Assembly: GCA_028688755.1 (NCBI GenBank)
Contig: JAQTXN010000008.1
Location: forward strand, 1-37,885
Length of the DNA stretch: 37,885 nucleotides
Reading direction: 5' to 3'
Source: Methylococcales bacterium
Lineage (GTDB): Bacteria > Pseudomonadota > Gammaproteobacteria > Methylococcales > Methylomonadaceae
Part shown: positions 18,319 to 28,045 of the stretch, in pieces
Layout of the letters: each line of letters starts with the position of its first letter
Numbering within the stretch: position 1 is the stretch's first letter
Position numbers and translations under genes: made by a program
The notes under the pieces: generated by a model
The model's database searches: none
What the model was told of the DNA's origin: nothing
What the model saw: the letters and a program-made list of their open reading frames with translations, nothing else

Positions 18319-19758
18319 TCAAAAAAGAGAATGCGTTTCTGGCAACGATTTTTTAACCGTGGGAATTAACACAGGTTTATCAGATTCAATCACAACTTTA
18401 GGCGATTCAAGAGCCGCTTCGCTTTCAATAATGCTACCAATAATCCCTTCAATCGAACCTAAACTTTCATTCGTATGCAGCAACAATTTTTCGATTTGTT
18501 TTTCGCGTTGCGCCCAAAGTCGTTGCAACGTGTTTTTTTCACGACGCAAATCGTCTTGCATTTGATTGTAGGTTTCAGTGAGTTCGTTTAAACGCGAGGT
18601 AAAAGATTGACTGGTGACAAAATCGTAAAGCATTTCCTTTTTTTCGCCTTTGTCTTTTTGTGCTTCGACAAGATTACTAATTTGAATCACCGTTTCTCGA
18701 AAAACCGCGCTTAAACCCTTGAATTCCTCAAACGTACAAACATAAATATCGTTAATCAAGCCCATGCGTTCCATATCTTTAGGCATTGTTTTCGTGACTA
18801 ACACGCCAATGTTCGCATTGACTGAGCGCATATCGGTTTTAAATTTTTCAATCCATTCTTTATTAAAATTTTCCGTACGTTTGCTTTCGTAACAAATGAT
18901 GCCGCAATTTTTTCGATTTCGCGTGTGAACAATTTGAATGCAATCTGCGCCACGTTGTCCTTTTTGTATTTCTTTAATTTCGTCTAAGGGAAACGATGTT
19001 TTGAGCCATTCTTCAATGGCGAGTTCTTGGACTTCGCCTTGCGCTTGCGTTAAACCTTGCTCGGCGACACGCTGCGCTTCTTGAATTTGATGTTTTAATT
19101 TTTCAATTTCAAAATCTTTATCACGCATTCGCATTTCATTTTGTGCTTCATAGCGTTGTTTTTCTTCACGCAATTTTTGATTAAGTTCTAATGCTGCTTC
19201 CGCTTTTACCGCGTCAGTTAATTCGGCTTTTTCGCGCGTTAAACGTTCAATTTCGGCTTTGGCTTTATTGAACTCGCGTAGTTGCTCTGATTTTGCATTG
19301 AGTTCATCACGCATCAATTGAATTTGTGCTCGTGAATCCGCTTCTAAACTGGCGCGTAGCGATTGTTCCGTTTTTTTGCGCTCTTCAATTAAACGTTGAT
19401 TCAATTTGGCTTCATTTTCAGCTTCAATTGTTTCACGCAAGCCAATTTGTTCACGGTTTAAGCGTTCAATTTCGGCTTTGGCTTTGTTGAAATCACGCAA
19501 TTGTTGAGATTTTTCATTGAGTTCATTTCGCATGGCATCAATTTGCGCTTGCGAATCAGCAGCGAAACTGGCTTTTAGCCTTTGTTCAAGTTGTACTTTT
19601 TCATTTTTTAATTGCACGTCAAATTGCGCTTGTTGTTGCGAAAATTGTGAAGCAAAACTTTGACGCAATTCAGCTTCAATTTGCGAATGCAATAACGCGC
19701 TAACATCAATTTGCGCCGCACATTTTGGGCAAGTTACCGCTTGTTTTTCTTGATTCAT
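18319..19758 (-). CDS. DUF2130-type protein: zinc-ribbon-like N-terminus, long coiled coil, C-terminal nuclease-fold-like domain
   Basis: CPKCAAQIDVSALLHSQIEAELR; coiled coil; GIICYESKRTENFNKEWIEKFKTDMRSVNANIGVLVTKTMPKDMERMGLIN. Confidence 0.82.
   Translation of the reverse strand: MNQEKQAVTCPKCAAQIDVSALLHSQIEAELRQSFASQFSQQQAQFDVQLKNEKVQLEQRLKASFAADSQAQIDAMRNELNEKSQQLRDFNKAKAEIERLNREQIGLRETIEAENEAKLNQRLIEERKKTEQSLRASLEADSRAQIQLMRDELNAKSEQLREFNKAKAEIERLTREKAELTDAVKAEAALELNQKLREEKQRYEAQNEMRMRDKDFEIEKLKHQIQEAQRVAEQGLTQAQGEVQELAIEEWLKTSFPLDEIKEIQKGQRGADCIQIVHTRNRKNCGIICYESKRTENFNKEWIEKFKTDMRSVNANIGVLVTKTMPKDMERMGLINDIYVCTFEEFKGLSAVFRETVIQISNLVEAQKDKGEKKEMLYDFVTSQSFTSRLNELTETYNQMQDDLRREKNTLQRLWAQREKQIEKLLLHTNESLGSIEGIIGSIIESEAALESPKVVIESDKPVLIPTVKKSLPETHSLF
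19141..19578 (-). repeat. Two tandem 219-bp (73-aa) repeats inside the DUF2130 coiled coil
   Basis: LKASFAADSQAQIDAMRNELNEKSQQLRDFNKAKAEIERL vs LRASLEADSRAQIQLMRDELNAKSEQLREFNKAKAEIERL, offset 73 codons. Confidence 0.85.
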
Positions 19759-19887
19759 GGCTTTAGAACTGATGATTTGTTAGAAAAATGCTTGTTAGCG
19801 TAGCAGGCTTGCTAGGTGTGACGCAATCGCAAGCCGCGTTTTCGTTGTGTTTTTACTGGTACACTTTCCCTTTTTGGAGAAAATTTT

Positions 19888-20724
19888 ATGCAAGAACAAG
19901 ACAGAGTAAGACGTTTTTTATTTGAACAACACGGTATTCGCGGCGTGTGGGTGAAATTGGTTGACAGTTGGCAAGCCGCAAAACAATTCCAACATCAGCC
20001 CGAAGTAGCCGTAAATCAGTTAGGGCAAGCATTGGCGAGCGTTACGATGCTTTCGACAACCGTGAAATTTGACGGAGCCATGATTTTGCAAGCGCAAAGC
20101 GATGGCGCAATTTCAACGCTGGTTGCACAAGCGACAAATGATTACAAAATTCGCGGCGTAGTGAAATGTGCGGAAGATGTGAAAGGCGATTCATTGCCCG
20201 AATTATTTGGGGCAGGGCGGTTAGTGTTAACTATCGAGGCAGGAAATGGTAAACCGTATCAAGGCATCGTGCCGCTGCAAGGTGAAAATTTAGCGGCGGC
20301 GTTGCAAATGTATTTTGAACAATCCGAGCAGTTAAAAACGCGCTTGTGGTTATTTGCCAATGAAACACACGCGGCAGGTTTATTGTTGCAAGAATTGCCT
20401 TCGCAAGAAGGGCAACCTAACGATTGGGAAACGATTGAAATTTTAGCGAATACCGTGACCGCGCAGGAAATGTTTGATTTGGATTGTCACGAATTATTGC
20501 ACCGTTTATTTCATGAAGAAGATGTACGATTGTTCAACTCAGAAGTCGTGGAATTTGAATGTTCGTGTTCGCGTGAGCGTATCGAAAAAACGCTGCAAGC
20601 AATGGGCGAAAATGAATTACAAGCGATTTTGCAAGAGCGTGAAACGATAGATGTGACCTGTGAATTTTGTTCTGAAAACTATCGTTTCGACGCGCAAGAT
20701 GTTGAAGCGTTATTTAAAAATTAG
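19888..20724 (+). CDS. hslO: 33 kDa redox-regulated chaperone Hsp33
   Basis: CSCSRERIEKTL and CEFC zinc/redox switch cysteines. Confidence 0.95.
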   Translation: MQEQDRVRRFLFEQHGIRGVWVKLVDSWQAAKQFQHQPEVAVNQLGQALASVTMLSTTVKFDGAMILQAQSDGAISTLVAQATNDYKIRGVVKCAEDVKGDSLPELFGAGRLVLTIEAGNGKPYQGIVPLQGENLAAALQMYFEQSEQLKTRLWLFANETHAAGLLLQELPSQEGQPNDWETIEILANTVTAQEMFDLDCHELLHRLFHEEDVRLFNSEVVEFECSCSRERIEKTLQAMGENELQAILQERETIDVTCEFCSENYRFDAQDVEALFKN

Positions 20725-21248
20725 AACGGAATGTCATCGTCGTAAGGTGCGTCAAAAGAAGGTGCTGCCGCAGGTCTTGGAGCTTGCGGTTGCGCGTAAC
20801 TGGGTTGTGGTGGTGGCGCGTAATTTTGCGCGGCGGGTTGTTTATACGCAGGTGCAGCTGGCGCAGGTTGTTGATAATTTTGTGGCGCGTAATTACTTGC
20901 AGGCGCAGGCGCATCGTAATTACTTGGTGCAGATTCACGTTTGCCAACTAAATCAATAATGGTTGCGTTTAATTCCAAACTGGTTCTTTTCGTACCATCG
21001 TTTGCCGTGTATTCGTTAGTTGTTAATTCACCTGAAACGAAAACTTGTTGTCCTTTTTTCAAGTAATCTTTCAAATTGGATTCTGCGCGTTTGCCCCACA
21101 ACGTAACGCGAATCCACATGGTTTTTTGCTTATCGCCAAAGCCGACATTATTGGCAACATTCACACTTAACACTGCTTGCCCAGACGGAATGTAACGAAT
21201 TTCAGCATCGGCACCACATGCACCAGTAAAACTAAAAACATTGCTCAT
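20721..21248 (-). CDS. ssb: Single-stranded DNA-binding protein
   Basis: OB-fold N-terminus, P/Q/A-rich linker, acidic C-terminal YDDDIPF. Confidence 0.96.
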   Translation of the reverse strand: MSNVFSFTGACGADAEIRYIPSGQAVLSVNVANNVGFGDKQKTMWIRVTLWGKRAESNLKDYLKKGQQVFVSGELTTNEYTANDGTKRTSLELNATIIDLVGKRESAPSNYDAPAPASNYAPQNYQQPAPAAPAYKQPAAQNYAPPPQPSYAQPQAPRPAAAPSFDAPYDDDIPF

Positions 21249-21297
21249 TTATTTATCTCTCTTGTTTAAATTAACCAATTTTCAAAGGGCGCGTAGT

Positions 21298-23001
21298 TTA
21301 ACGAGTATTGATAGTCATCTCACGTTTTTCTACTCTAAAAACACTTCTTGCGCGGTTTTCTTGTGCCTTCCAAAGAACGTTATTGATTTGAACTTCTGTG
21401 CCAGTAAATACACCGCGTTCCGCAATCACTTTTGCATCTTCAATTGCCGTCATATTCGCAACTAATTCTTTTAATTCAGCGTTATTTTGTTCGGCTTCAA
21501 GTACCAACTTGCTTAACGTGTGATGCAATTTTTCTAAAATTTCAGCGTTACCTTTTTCAGGATGACTATCAATAAACGCCAAAATTTTATGAATATCTTT
21601 TTGTTCTTTTTCGTTAGGTGCCAAATTTTTGCGAATAGCTTGAATACGTTTTTGAATATAGGGATTCGTGCCGACTTGGACGTGCGTTTTAATCCCTGAT
21701 GTTGAGCCGATAATTGCGGCTTTCACCATCATCATTGCCCACGTTATGCCGCCCATCAATGAGGATTTTTTTCCTCCTTTCAAACCCGCTACAATTTTAT
21801 TGCCTGCCATAAGCTGGCTATTCATCGCGTATTTTTCAACTACAATGTCAACGCCTGCTTCGATGTTGAAATTTTCTACAAAGCCCACGATGACCGAGCT
21901 GTGCGACACAATTTTCGCAACATGCACTTCATCGCCCACAGGTTCATCTATTTCTTGTGTGCCTTGCACGCCGCCCTTGATATTGATTTCACCATTCGCA
22001 ATCAAGTCGCTGTTGCCTGTTACGCCGCCTTTGATATTTAAACAGCCCATGCACTCAATTTGTGCATCGGTGACATTTCCTTCGATGGTTATATCTTCAA
22101 GAGCATAAACTTTCATACCTTCTTTTACGTCGCCTTGCACAACAATGGAGCCATCAAATCGTAAATTTCCCGACGAAAAATCAACTTGTTTTACGGTCAA
22201 AACAGGCGACACAATCATGCCGTTTGGAATAGTGACGGGTTGCCCTGTAATCGAGGAAAGTAATTGATTACTGTCTTCTGGATTTAAATAAACGCCTTTT
22301 TTATCGCCTGAAAAAGGCGTATCTGCTCCGCCTGTTGGCTCGATAATTTCCCCGAAAATACTGCGTCCTTTTTTACCAGGAACGGGTGGAATGCGCTGCA
22401 TTAGCACTTCATCTTTGTGAACAATCACAATGTCACCAAGTTCACGGTAGTCAACATCACCATTTTCATCAACGTGAGGCTTACGTTCATGCACTTCAGG
22501 CATCAAGCTTAAAAATTTCGCATCGACACCTTCGACGGGTTCAAGCCCTTGTGCAATTAAAAAATCGGCGACATGCGCTTTATCTACAACGGCTTGAATG
22601 TCTTCGATGGGGGCTAATCCCCAGACAATTTTTTTGCTTTCAATCTGCTCTAACACATCTGCTAATGTGACAGGTTTACCGCCAAAATTAGGCGTAATAG
22701 ACAAATGCGCTTTGAGTTTGTCATCCGAAATGCGAATATCGCAATGTGCATCACGACGCTCGCCAATTTCACATTCAAAACACTCATTGTCAGACGCATC
22801 TTTGTAACGACGTAAAAATTCGGTAACTAAATACTCATTAACAAATAAATCAGCAAAAGGCGAAGCCGCTAAACGTTCTTTAAAAATGGTGGCTGTTAAC
22901 GCAATCTTGTCGCTACAGGGCGTATAAACAGCAAAAAGTTTTCGATTGTCTTTACAAGTTTTAAATCCTAAACCGTTTTCTGTTTTGACCTCGTCGTTCA
23001 T
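21298..23001 (-). CDS. FapA/DUF342 family protein
   Basis: VPGKKGRSIFGEII, polymer-forming central repeats (GDVKEGMKVYALEDITIEGNVTDAQIECMGCLNIKGGVTG). Confidence 0.87.
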   Translation of the reverse strand: MNDEVKTENGLGFKTCKDNRKLFAVYTPCSDKIALTATIFKERLAASPFADLFVNEYLVTEFLRRYKDASDNECFECEIGERRDAHCDIRISDDKLKAHLSITPNFGGKPVTLADVLEQIESKKIVWGLAPIEDIQAVVDKAHVADFLIAQGLEPVEGVDAKFLSLMPEVHERKPHVDENGDVDYRELGDIVIVHKDEVLMQRIPPVPGKKGRSIFGEIIEPTGGADTPFSGDKKGVYLNPEDSNQLLSSITGQPVTIPNGMIVSPVLTVKQVDFSSGNLRFDGSIVVQGDVKEGMKVYALEDITIEGNVTDAQIECMGCLNIKGGVTGNSDLIANGEINIKGGVQGTQEIDEPVGDEVHVAKIVSHSSVIVGFVENFNIEAGVDIVVEKYAMNSQLMAGNKIVAGLKGGKKSSLMGGITWAMMMVKAAIIGSTSGIKTHVQVGTNPYIQKRIQAIRKNLAPNEKEQKDIHKILAFIDSHPEKGNAEILEKLHHTLSKLVLEAEQNNAELKELVANMTAIEDAKVIAERGVFTGTEVQINNVLWKAQENRARSVFRVEKREMTINTR

Positions 23002-23426
23002 TACTCATCTCCCATAAAGCCTTTCATTTTTGAATCTTCTTTAAGCAAATGTACCATCAGCCAATCTTTAGCAATGTAGGAAATATGCTTATGTAACGTT
23101 GCCATATCTTCTGTAGATAAAATTGTTTTTTTACAAATTTTTCGTACGTCATCACGAATTTGGGTTAGTTCAGCTTCTAAAACCTCATGTCCCGTCGCAT
23201 TTTCTTCTCGAAACGGATATAAAAACTTGAGTTGCAATGCTTCTTCATGGCGAAAATGTGCCATAGCAAAATCGTGTAACTGTTCCATAAAGAACAAAAG
23301 TGGCTCTTTATCTTCAGGGTGGCGCAACGCCATTTCAAGGGCGTTAATGGTTGTTAATAATAATTTATGTTCGGTATCAATTGTGCTGTGTCCGACGCTA
23401 AAACGCGCATCCCATTTAATTGTCAT
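23001..23426 (-). CDS. Bacteriohemerythrin
   Basis: VGHSTIDTEHKLLLTTIN, HFRHEE, HKHISYIAKDWLMVHLLKED. Confidence 0.92.
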   Translation of the reverse strand: MTIKWDARFSVGHSTIDTEHKLLLTTINALEMALRHPEDKEPLLFFMEQLHDFAMAHFRHEEALQLKFLYPFREENATGHEVLEAELTQIRDDVRKICKKTILSTEDMATLHKHISYIAKDWLMVHLLKEDSKMKGFMGDE

Positions 23427-23438
23427 CGTAGATTTCCT

Positions 23439-24536
23439 TCACAAAACCGCTTGTGGATAAGAACCTAAGCATTTAAACATCGACACTTTTGTTTTTAAAT
23501 TTTCTAAAGCATGTGCAACATTTGAATCTTCTTGATGTCCTGCAATATCAATGAAAAAGACGTATTCCCAAAGTCCTTGACGTGAAGGACGTGATTCAAT
23601 ACTGAGCATATCAACGCCAGCAACGGCAAAGGGTTCAAGCATTTTATGCAACGCGCCTGCTTGATTTTTCGTTGACACAACGAGCGTGGTTTTATCGTGA
23701 CCTGTTTGCGTAGCGAGTTGCTCACCGATGATGATAAAACGTGTGGTGTTACTTGCATCATCTTCGATATTGGCAGCGAAAATCGGTAATTCATAAATTT
23801 CAGCGGCAATTGAACCTGCAATGGCTGCTGCATTGGGATTTTTTTGAACTAATTGTGCTGCTTGTGCGTTACTACTAACAGGTGTTTGACGAGCATTTGG
23901 CAAATGCGTTTCTAGCCAAAGACGGCATTGTGCAAGCGATTGTGAATGTGAATAAATGTCCGTAATTTCGCTCAAATCTTTGGCATGAGTGAGCAGATTT
24001 TGTTGAACTCGAATTTCAACTTCGCCGCAAATTTGCAATGTGGATGTTAATAAACGGTCTAACGTGTGATTGATGACACCTTCGGTAGAATTTTCAATTG
24101 GCACAACACCAAAATCGCAACTGCCATTTTCAACCGCCGTAAAAACAGCACCGATATTTTCGACAGGAACAGTTTTGACGGCATGACCAAAATGTTTAAA
24201 CGTTGCTTGCTGAGAAAATGTTCCCTCTGGCCCTAAAAAAGCGACATTTAACGGTTTTTCTAATGCAAGACACGCCGACATCAATTCGCGAAAAAAACGC
24301 ATTGCCGTTTCATCTGGCAAAGGACCTTGGTTTAAATCTTGAATACGACGCAAGACTAACGATTCTCTATCAGGGCGATAAAAGGAACCATTTTCACCTT
24401 GTGCAATTTTCGTTTCAGCGACTTCTTGCGCGTAACGAGCGCGTTGATTGATGAGTTGCAAAATTTGCGCGTCTACTGCGTCAATTTTTTCTCTTAACTG
24501 GGCTAATGGCGTAATCGAAGGCATTAAATAATCCAT
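23439..24536 (-). CDS. pheA: Bifunctional chorismate mutase/prephenate dehydratase (start may be 24524)
   Basis: LREKIDAVDAQILQLINQRA; FLGPEGTFSQQA; VPIENSTEGVINHTLDRL; ESRPSRQGLWEYVFFID. Confidence 0.95.
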   Translation of the reverse strand: MDYLMPSITPLAQLREKIDAVDAQILQLINQRARYAQEVAETKIAQGENGSFYRPDRESLVLRRIQDLNQGPLPDETAMRFFRELMSACLALEKPLNVAFLGPEGTFSQQATFKHFGHAVKTVPVENIGAVFTAVENGSCDFGVVPIENSTEGVINHTLDRLLTSTLQICGEVEIRVQQNLLTHAKDLSEITDIYSHSQSLAQCRLWLETHLPNARQTPVSSNAQAAQLVQKNPNAAAIAGSIAAEIYELPIFAANIEDDASNTTRFIIIGEQLATQTGHDKTTLVVSTKNQAGALHKMLEPFAVAGVDMLSIESRPSRQGLWEYVFFIDIAGHQEDSNVAHALENLKTKVSMFKCLGSYPQAVL

Positions 24537-24634
24537 AATATGAGCGTTACAAAACGTAATCTATTGGCACGAAAAGATACCATAATTTGCCCGAAAATGG
24601 CGTTATGTCAGTCGATTTTTGTTTGCTTTGTGAC

Positions 24635-24668
24635 AAAAAATGCCGCTGGCAAAAGTAGCGGCATTTTT
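24635..24668 (-). terminator. Intrinsic terminator (potentially bidirectional) after the MCP gene
   Basis: aaaaaatgccgct-ggcaaaagt-agcggcattttt. Confidence 0.85.
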
Positions 24669-24679
24669 CAAAGAAAAAT

Positions 24680-26320
24680 TTACAGTTTGAAGTTGCCGAC
24701 AGTTTCCGACAAATTGCGAGTTTGTTGCTCGAGTAAAGTTGCCGCAGCGGTAGCTTCTTCAACCAACGCCATATTTTGTTGAGCGACATCATCCATTTGC
24801 GCTAACGCTTTGTTCACTTCTTGAATTCCCGATATTTGCTCATCTGACGAAGAGCGAATTTCAGAAATCGTTTTGGTGACACCTTCGATAGAATTCAAAA
24901 TTTCTTCCATGGTTTTGCCCGCTTTTTCAACAAGTAAACCACCTTCTTGCACTTTATCGACCGAATCGTTGATTAAATTTTTAATTTCACCAGCCGCTGA
25001 AGCAGCACGTTGCGCTAAACTGCGAACTTCGGTTGCCACAACAGCAAAACCACGTCCTTGGTCGCCTGCTCTAGCGGCCTCAACGGCTGCGTTTAACGCT
25101 AGAATGTTCGTTTGGAATGCAATGCCATCAATGACCGAAATAATATCGACGATTTTGCCAGAAGATTCATTGATGCCATCCATGGTTTTTACAACTTGCC
25201 CAACCGCTATAACACCATTCCTAGCGATATTTGAGGAAATTCGCGCAAGTTCGTTGGCTTGATTCGCATTTCCACTATTTTGTTGCACGGTATGGGTGAA
25301 TTCCTCCATATTTGCCGCTGTTTTTTCAAGGCTGTCGGCTTGGTCTTCGGTGCGACCCGATAAATCATTATTTCCTGCTGAAATTTCTTGTGCAGCATTA
25401 GCAATAACTTCGCTGGAATCTTTAATTTGTCGAACCATTTCTCGAAGATTATTGACAGTGCGATTTACACCATCAAGCACTTCACCAAATGTACCCGGGT
25501 AGTGCTTTTCAGAAGTTTGCGTTAAATCGCCTTGTGCAAGCGCATTTGAGACACGGACAATGTCACCCAAACTGCCTTCAAGTGCATCAAGTGAGAGATT
25601 GATATTGTTTTTCAATACGGCGAAATCGCCTTGACCTTGCGCGTGAATACGTTCTGTTACATTGCCTTGTGCAACATGCGCCATGACTTCACCGATATTT
25701 GCAATCATGGTTTTCATGGTTTGCATTGTTTCTGTTGCACTGTTAATGGCAACAGCAAATTCACCTTGCACATTTGTTGCAATCTGTTTATTGAAATCGC
25801 CCGCACTCAACGCAGTCATTAAGGCGTTAATACCTGTTGTGGTTTCAGATAAAACTTTTGTCAAACCGTTCAATCGCTTAAGTGCTTGGGCGAAACTACC
25901 GTGCAATCCAGCGGGATAACTCAAACGTGAAAAATCACCGTAAGTAACATAAGCCATGGAGTAATACATATCGACTTGTGCGGTTTCGACTTGATCCATT
26001 AAATCATTTAATGCCCACGCAATTTTTTGTAAATCCGTTTTTTTTCCGCCAATCATTGTGATGCGTGAACTTACTTCTCCGTCGCGCCATGTTTCACTTA
26101 CATTTAAAATTTTATCAAATAAAATTTTGTTTGCTTGGCGTGAGCTACGCCAAGCAGCAACTGAAATAATGGAACTCGCTGTTAAGCAAGCAGGCAAAAT
26201 CCAGTCAATGCTGTGCATCCAACTGAAAGCGAGTGAACTGCTCCACGTTAACCCAACTGCTGTAAAAGCAATGGACTCGTTTATTTTAAAGCGATTGGAG
26301 AACATTGATGAGCTGCTCAT
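24680..26320 (-). CDS. Methyl-accepting chemotaxis protein without large periplasmic sensor domain (start may be 26305)
   Basis: Two N-terminal TM segments with very short loop, HAMP-like repeats, [51 protein letters not shown] hairpin tip. Confidence 0.95.
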   Translation of the reverse strand: MSSSSMFSNRFKINESIAFTAVGLTWSSSLAFSWMHSIDWILPACLTASSIISVAAWRSSRQANKILFDKILNVSETWRDGEVSSRITMIGGKKTDLQKIAWALNDLMDQVETAQVDMYYSMAYVTYGDFSRLSYPAGLHGSFAQALKRLNGLTKVLSETTTGINALMTALSAGDFNKQIATNVQGEFAVAINSATETMQTMKTMIANIGEVMAHVAQGNVTERIHAQGQGDFAVLKNNINLSLDALEGSLGDIVRVSNALAQGDLTQTSEKHYPGTFGEVLDGVNRTVNNLREMVRQIKDSSEVIANAAQEISAGNNDLSGRTEDQADSLEKTAANMEEFTHTVQQNSGNANQANELARISSNIARNGVIAVGQVVKTMDGINESSGKIVDIISVIDGIAFQTNILALNAAVEAARAGDQGRGFAVVATEVRSLAQRAASAAGEIKNLINDSVDKVQEGGLLVEKAGKTMEEILNSIEGVTKTISEIRSSSDEQISGIQEVNKALAQMDDVAQQNMALVEEATAAATLLEQQTRNLSETVGNFKL

Positions 26321-26816
26321 ACGTTACGCCTTTATCCTGTAATAATTGACCTAAAATTGCGCCAGAAGCCGCCATTGCGTCTTTAGCCCCTGCTTTTTTT
26401 TCTGCTTCTAACATTGATTTATACACATCTGTCACAATCGGAACTGCCTTCGGATTTGGCATTCGGCGCACGGAGGTGTAACCAATTTTTTCTTTATTTT
26501 TGTTGAAAATCGGTGCAACGTGAGTAAAAACCCAATAAAAACCACCATCTTTAGACATATTTTTTACATACGCAAAAATCTCTTTATCCTCCGCTAAGTA
26601 ATCCCACAGCAATTTAAATACCACACGCGGCATATCTGGATGGCGAACGATATTGTGTTGTGCGCCGAGTAACTCATGTTCTTCGTAACCCGAAAACTCA
26701 ATGAAAATTTCGTTTCCGTAGGTGATACGTCCAGTTAAATCGGTTTTCGACACGATAAAATCATTTTCACGCATAAAGCGTTCTTTATCGGTTGGAATAA
26801 TGTTTTTGCGTTTCAT
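26286..26816 (-). CDS. Aer-type PAS domain protein
   Basis: [39 protein letters not shown]...[13 protein letters not shown]. Confidence 0.9.
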   Translation of the reverse strand: MKRKNIIPTDKERFMRENDFIVSKTDLTGRITYGNEIFIEFSGYEEHELLGAQHNIVRHPDMPRVVFKLLWDYLAEDKEIFAYVKNMSKDGGFYWVFTHVAPIFNKNKEKIGYTSVRRMPNPKAVPIVTDVYKSMLEAEKKAGAKDAMAASGAILGQLLQDKGVTYEQLINVLQSL

Positions 26817-26923
26817 GATATTTGGTCACTGTATAGTTTTTTTAACGTCTTTGGCGATTGTAAGGGAATTCAAATTGAAGTACAAACCTTGAAAAATCAA
26901 GCACTCGCTTACACTAACGTCTG

Positions 26924-26951
26924 TTATCAATTCATCTATTGCCGCTATAAT
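26924..26951 (+). promoter_or_regulatory. Candidate sigma70 promoter for udg
   Basis: TTATCA-N16-TATAAT (perfect -10). Confidence 0.5.
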
Positions 26952-26988
26952 GTCGGCATTCTGTCGGATTATTTTACATTTTATTTTT

Positions 26989-27687
26989 ATGGCACTTTCA
27001 CAAACCACCCGCTTAACTTATCTCAATGCAATGGGAATAAGTGTTTGGCAATCACGTTCTGGGTCAAATATCACGCCCATTGAAGCCGACGTTATGCCCA
27101 GTGAAAGTCCAATTGAATCGTCTCAAATGCTTAAATCCGATTCATGGGCGCAATTACGCACAGATGTATCTGAGTGCAAGCTATGCACATTATGTACCAC
27201 TCGCACGCAAACTGTTTTTGGTGAAGGAAATGTGAATGCAAATTGGCTATTTATTGGCGAAGCACCTGGTGAAAACGAAGATTTACAAGGCAAACCGTTT
27301 GTTGGTGAAGCAGGAAAATTACTTACCGAGATGTTACGCGCCATGTCTTTGACGCGTGAAGACATCTTTATTGCTAACATTTTAAAATGTCGTCCACCGA
27401 AAAATCGTGACCCGCATATCGATGAAATTCAACAATGTCGTGCGTATTTAAATCGACAAATCGCGCTGGTACAGCCGAAAATAATTATTGCCGTTGGACG
27501 CATTGCGGCACAAACCCTGCTGGAAACGACTGAAAAAATTGGTAAATTGCGTGGTCAGGTTTATATGGTTGAAAATATGCCGTTAATTGCCATTTATCAT
27601 CCGTCTTATTTATTGCGTTCACTGACTGAAAAACGTAAAGCGTGGCAAGATTTACAATTTGCAATGCAGACATTCAAATCGCTATGA
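26989..27687 (+). CDS. Uracil-DNA glycosylase, family 4/5-like Fe-S type
   Basis: CKLCTLCTTRTQTVFGEGN, FIGEAPGENEDLQGKPFVGEAGKLL, NILKCRPPKNRDP, HPSYLLR; track start 26950 lies within the predicted -10. Confidence 0.92.
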   Translation: MALSQTTRLTYLNAMGISVWQSRSGSNITPIEADVMPSESPIESSQMLKSDSWAQLRTDVSECKLCTLCTTRTQTVFGEGNVNANWLFIGEAPGENEDLQGKPFVGEAGKLLTEMLRAMSLTREDIFIANILKCRPPKNRDPHIDEIQQCRAYLNRQIALVQPKIIIAVGRIAAQTLLETTEKIGKLRGQVYMVENMPLIAIYHPSYLLRSLTEKRKAWQDLQFAMQTFKSL

Positions 27688-27696
27688 GTAAAAACG

Positions 27697-28017
27697 ATGA
27701 GTAATAAACAATTAACAATGAATTCCTTTTGTGCATGGGATGGTGAAACCTTAGTGTTGAACGTGTTAGGCAAACCGAGTGCAAAGCAAGATGTAATTGG
27801 CAAAGCGAAAGGCAATCAATTAAAAATCAGTGTCACTGCCGCCCCTGTCGGTGGAAAAGCAACCGACCACATGGTTCGTTTTTTAGCGAAAGAATTTGGC
27901 GTAACCAATGCGGATATTGAAGTTGTCTTTGGACGATTTAATGTGAACAAACAACTGCGAATCAAATCGCCTAAAAATTTACCGTCTGTGATTAGCAAAC
28001 AATTAGCGATTAGTTAA
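27697..28017 (+). CDS. DUF167 (YggU) family protein
   Basis: [10 protein letters not shown]...[28 protein letters not shown]. Confidence 0.88.
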   Translation: MSNKQLTMNSFCAWDGETLVLNVLGKPSAKQDVIGKAKGNQLKISVTAAPVGGKATDHMVRFLAKEFGVTNADIEVVFGRFNVNKQLRIKSPKNLPSVISKQLAIS

Positions 28018-28045
28018 TAAAAATAACTCAAACAAAGGATTTCTT

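Noticed and set aside
20660-20959. Plus-strand 99-aa ORF and minus 77-aa ORF over the ssb linker
   Set aside because: Arise from the low-complexity P/Q/A-rich ssb linker in other frames.
21668-22108. 146-aa plus-strand ORF antisense to fapA
   Set aside because: Complement of the repetitive beta-helix region of the DUF342 protein.
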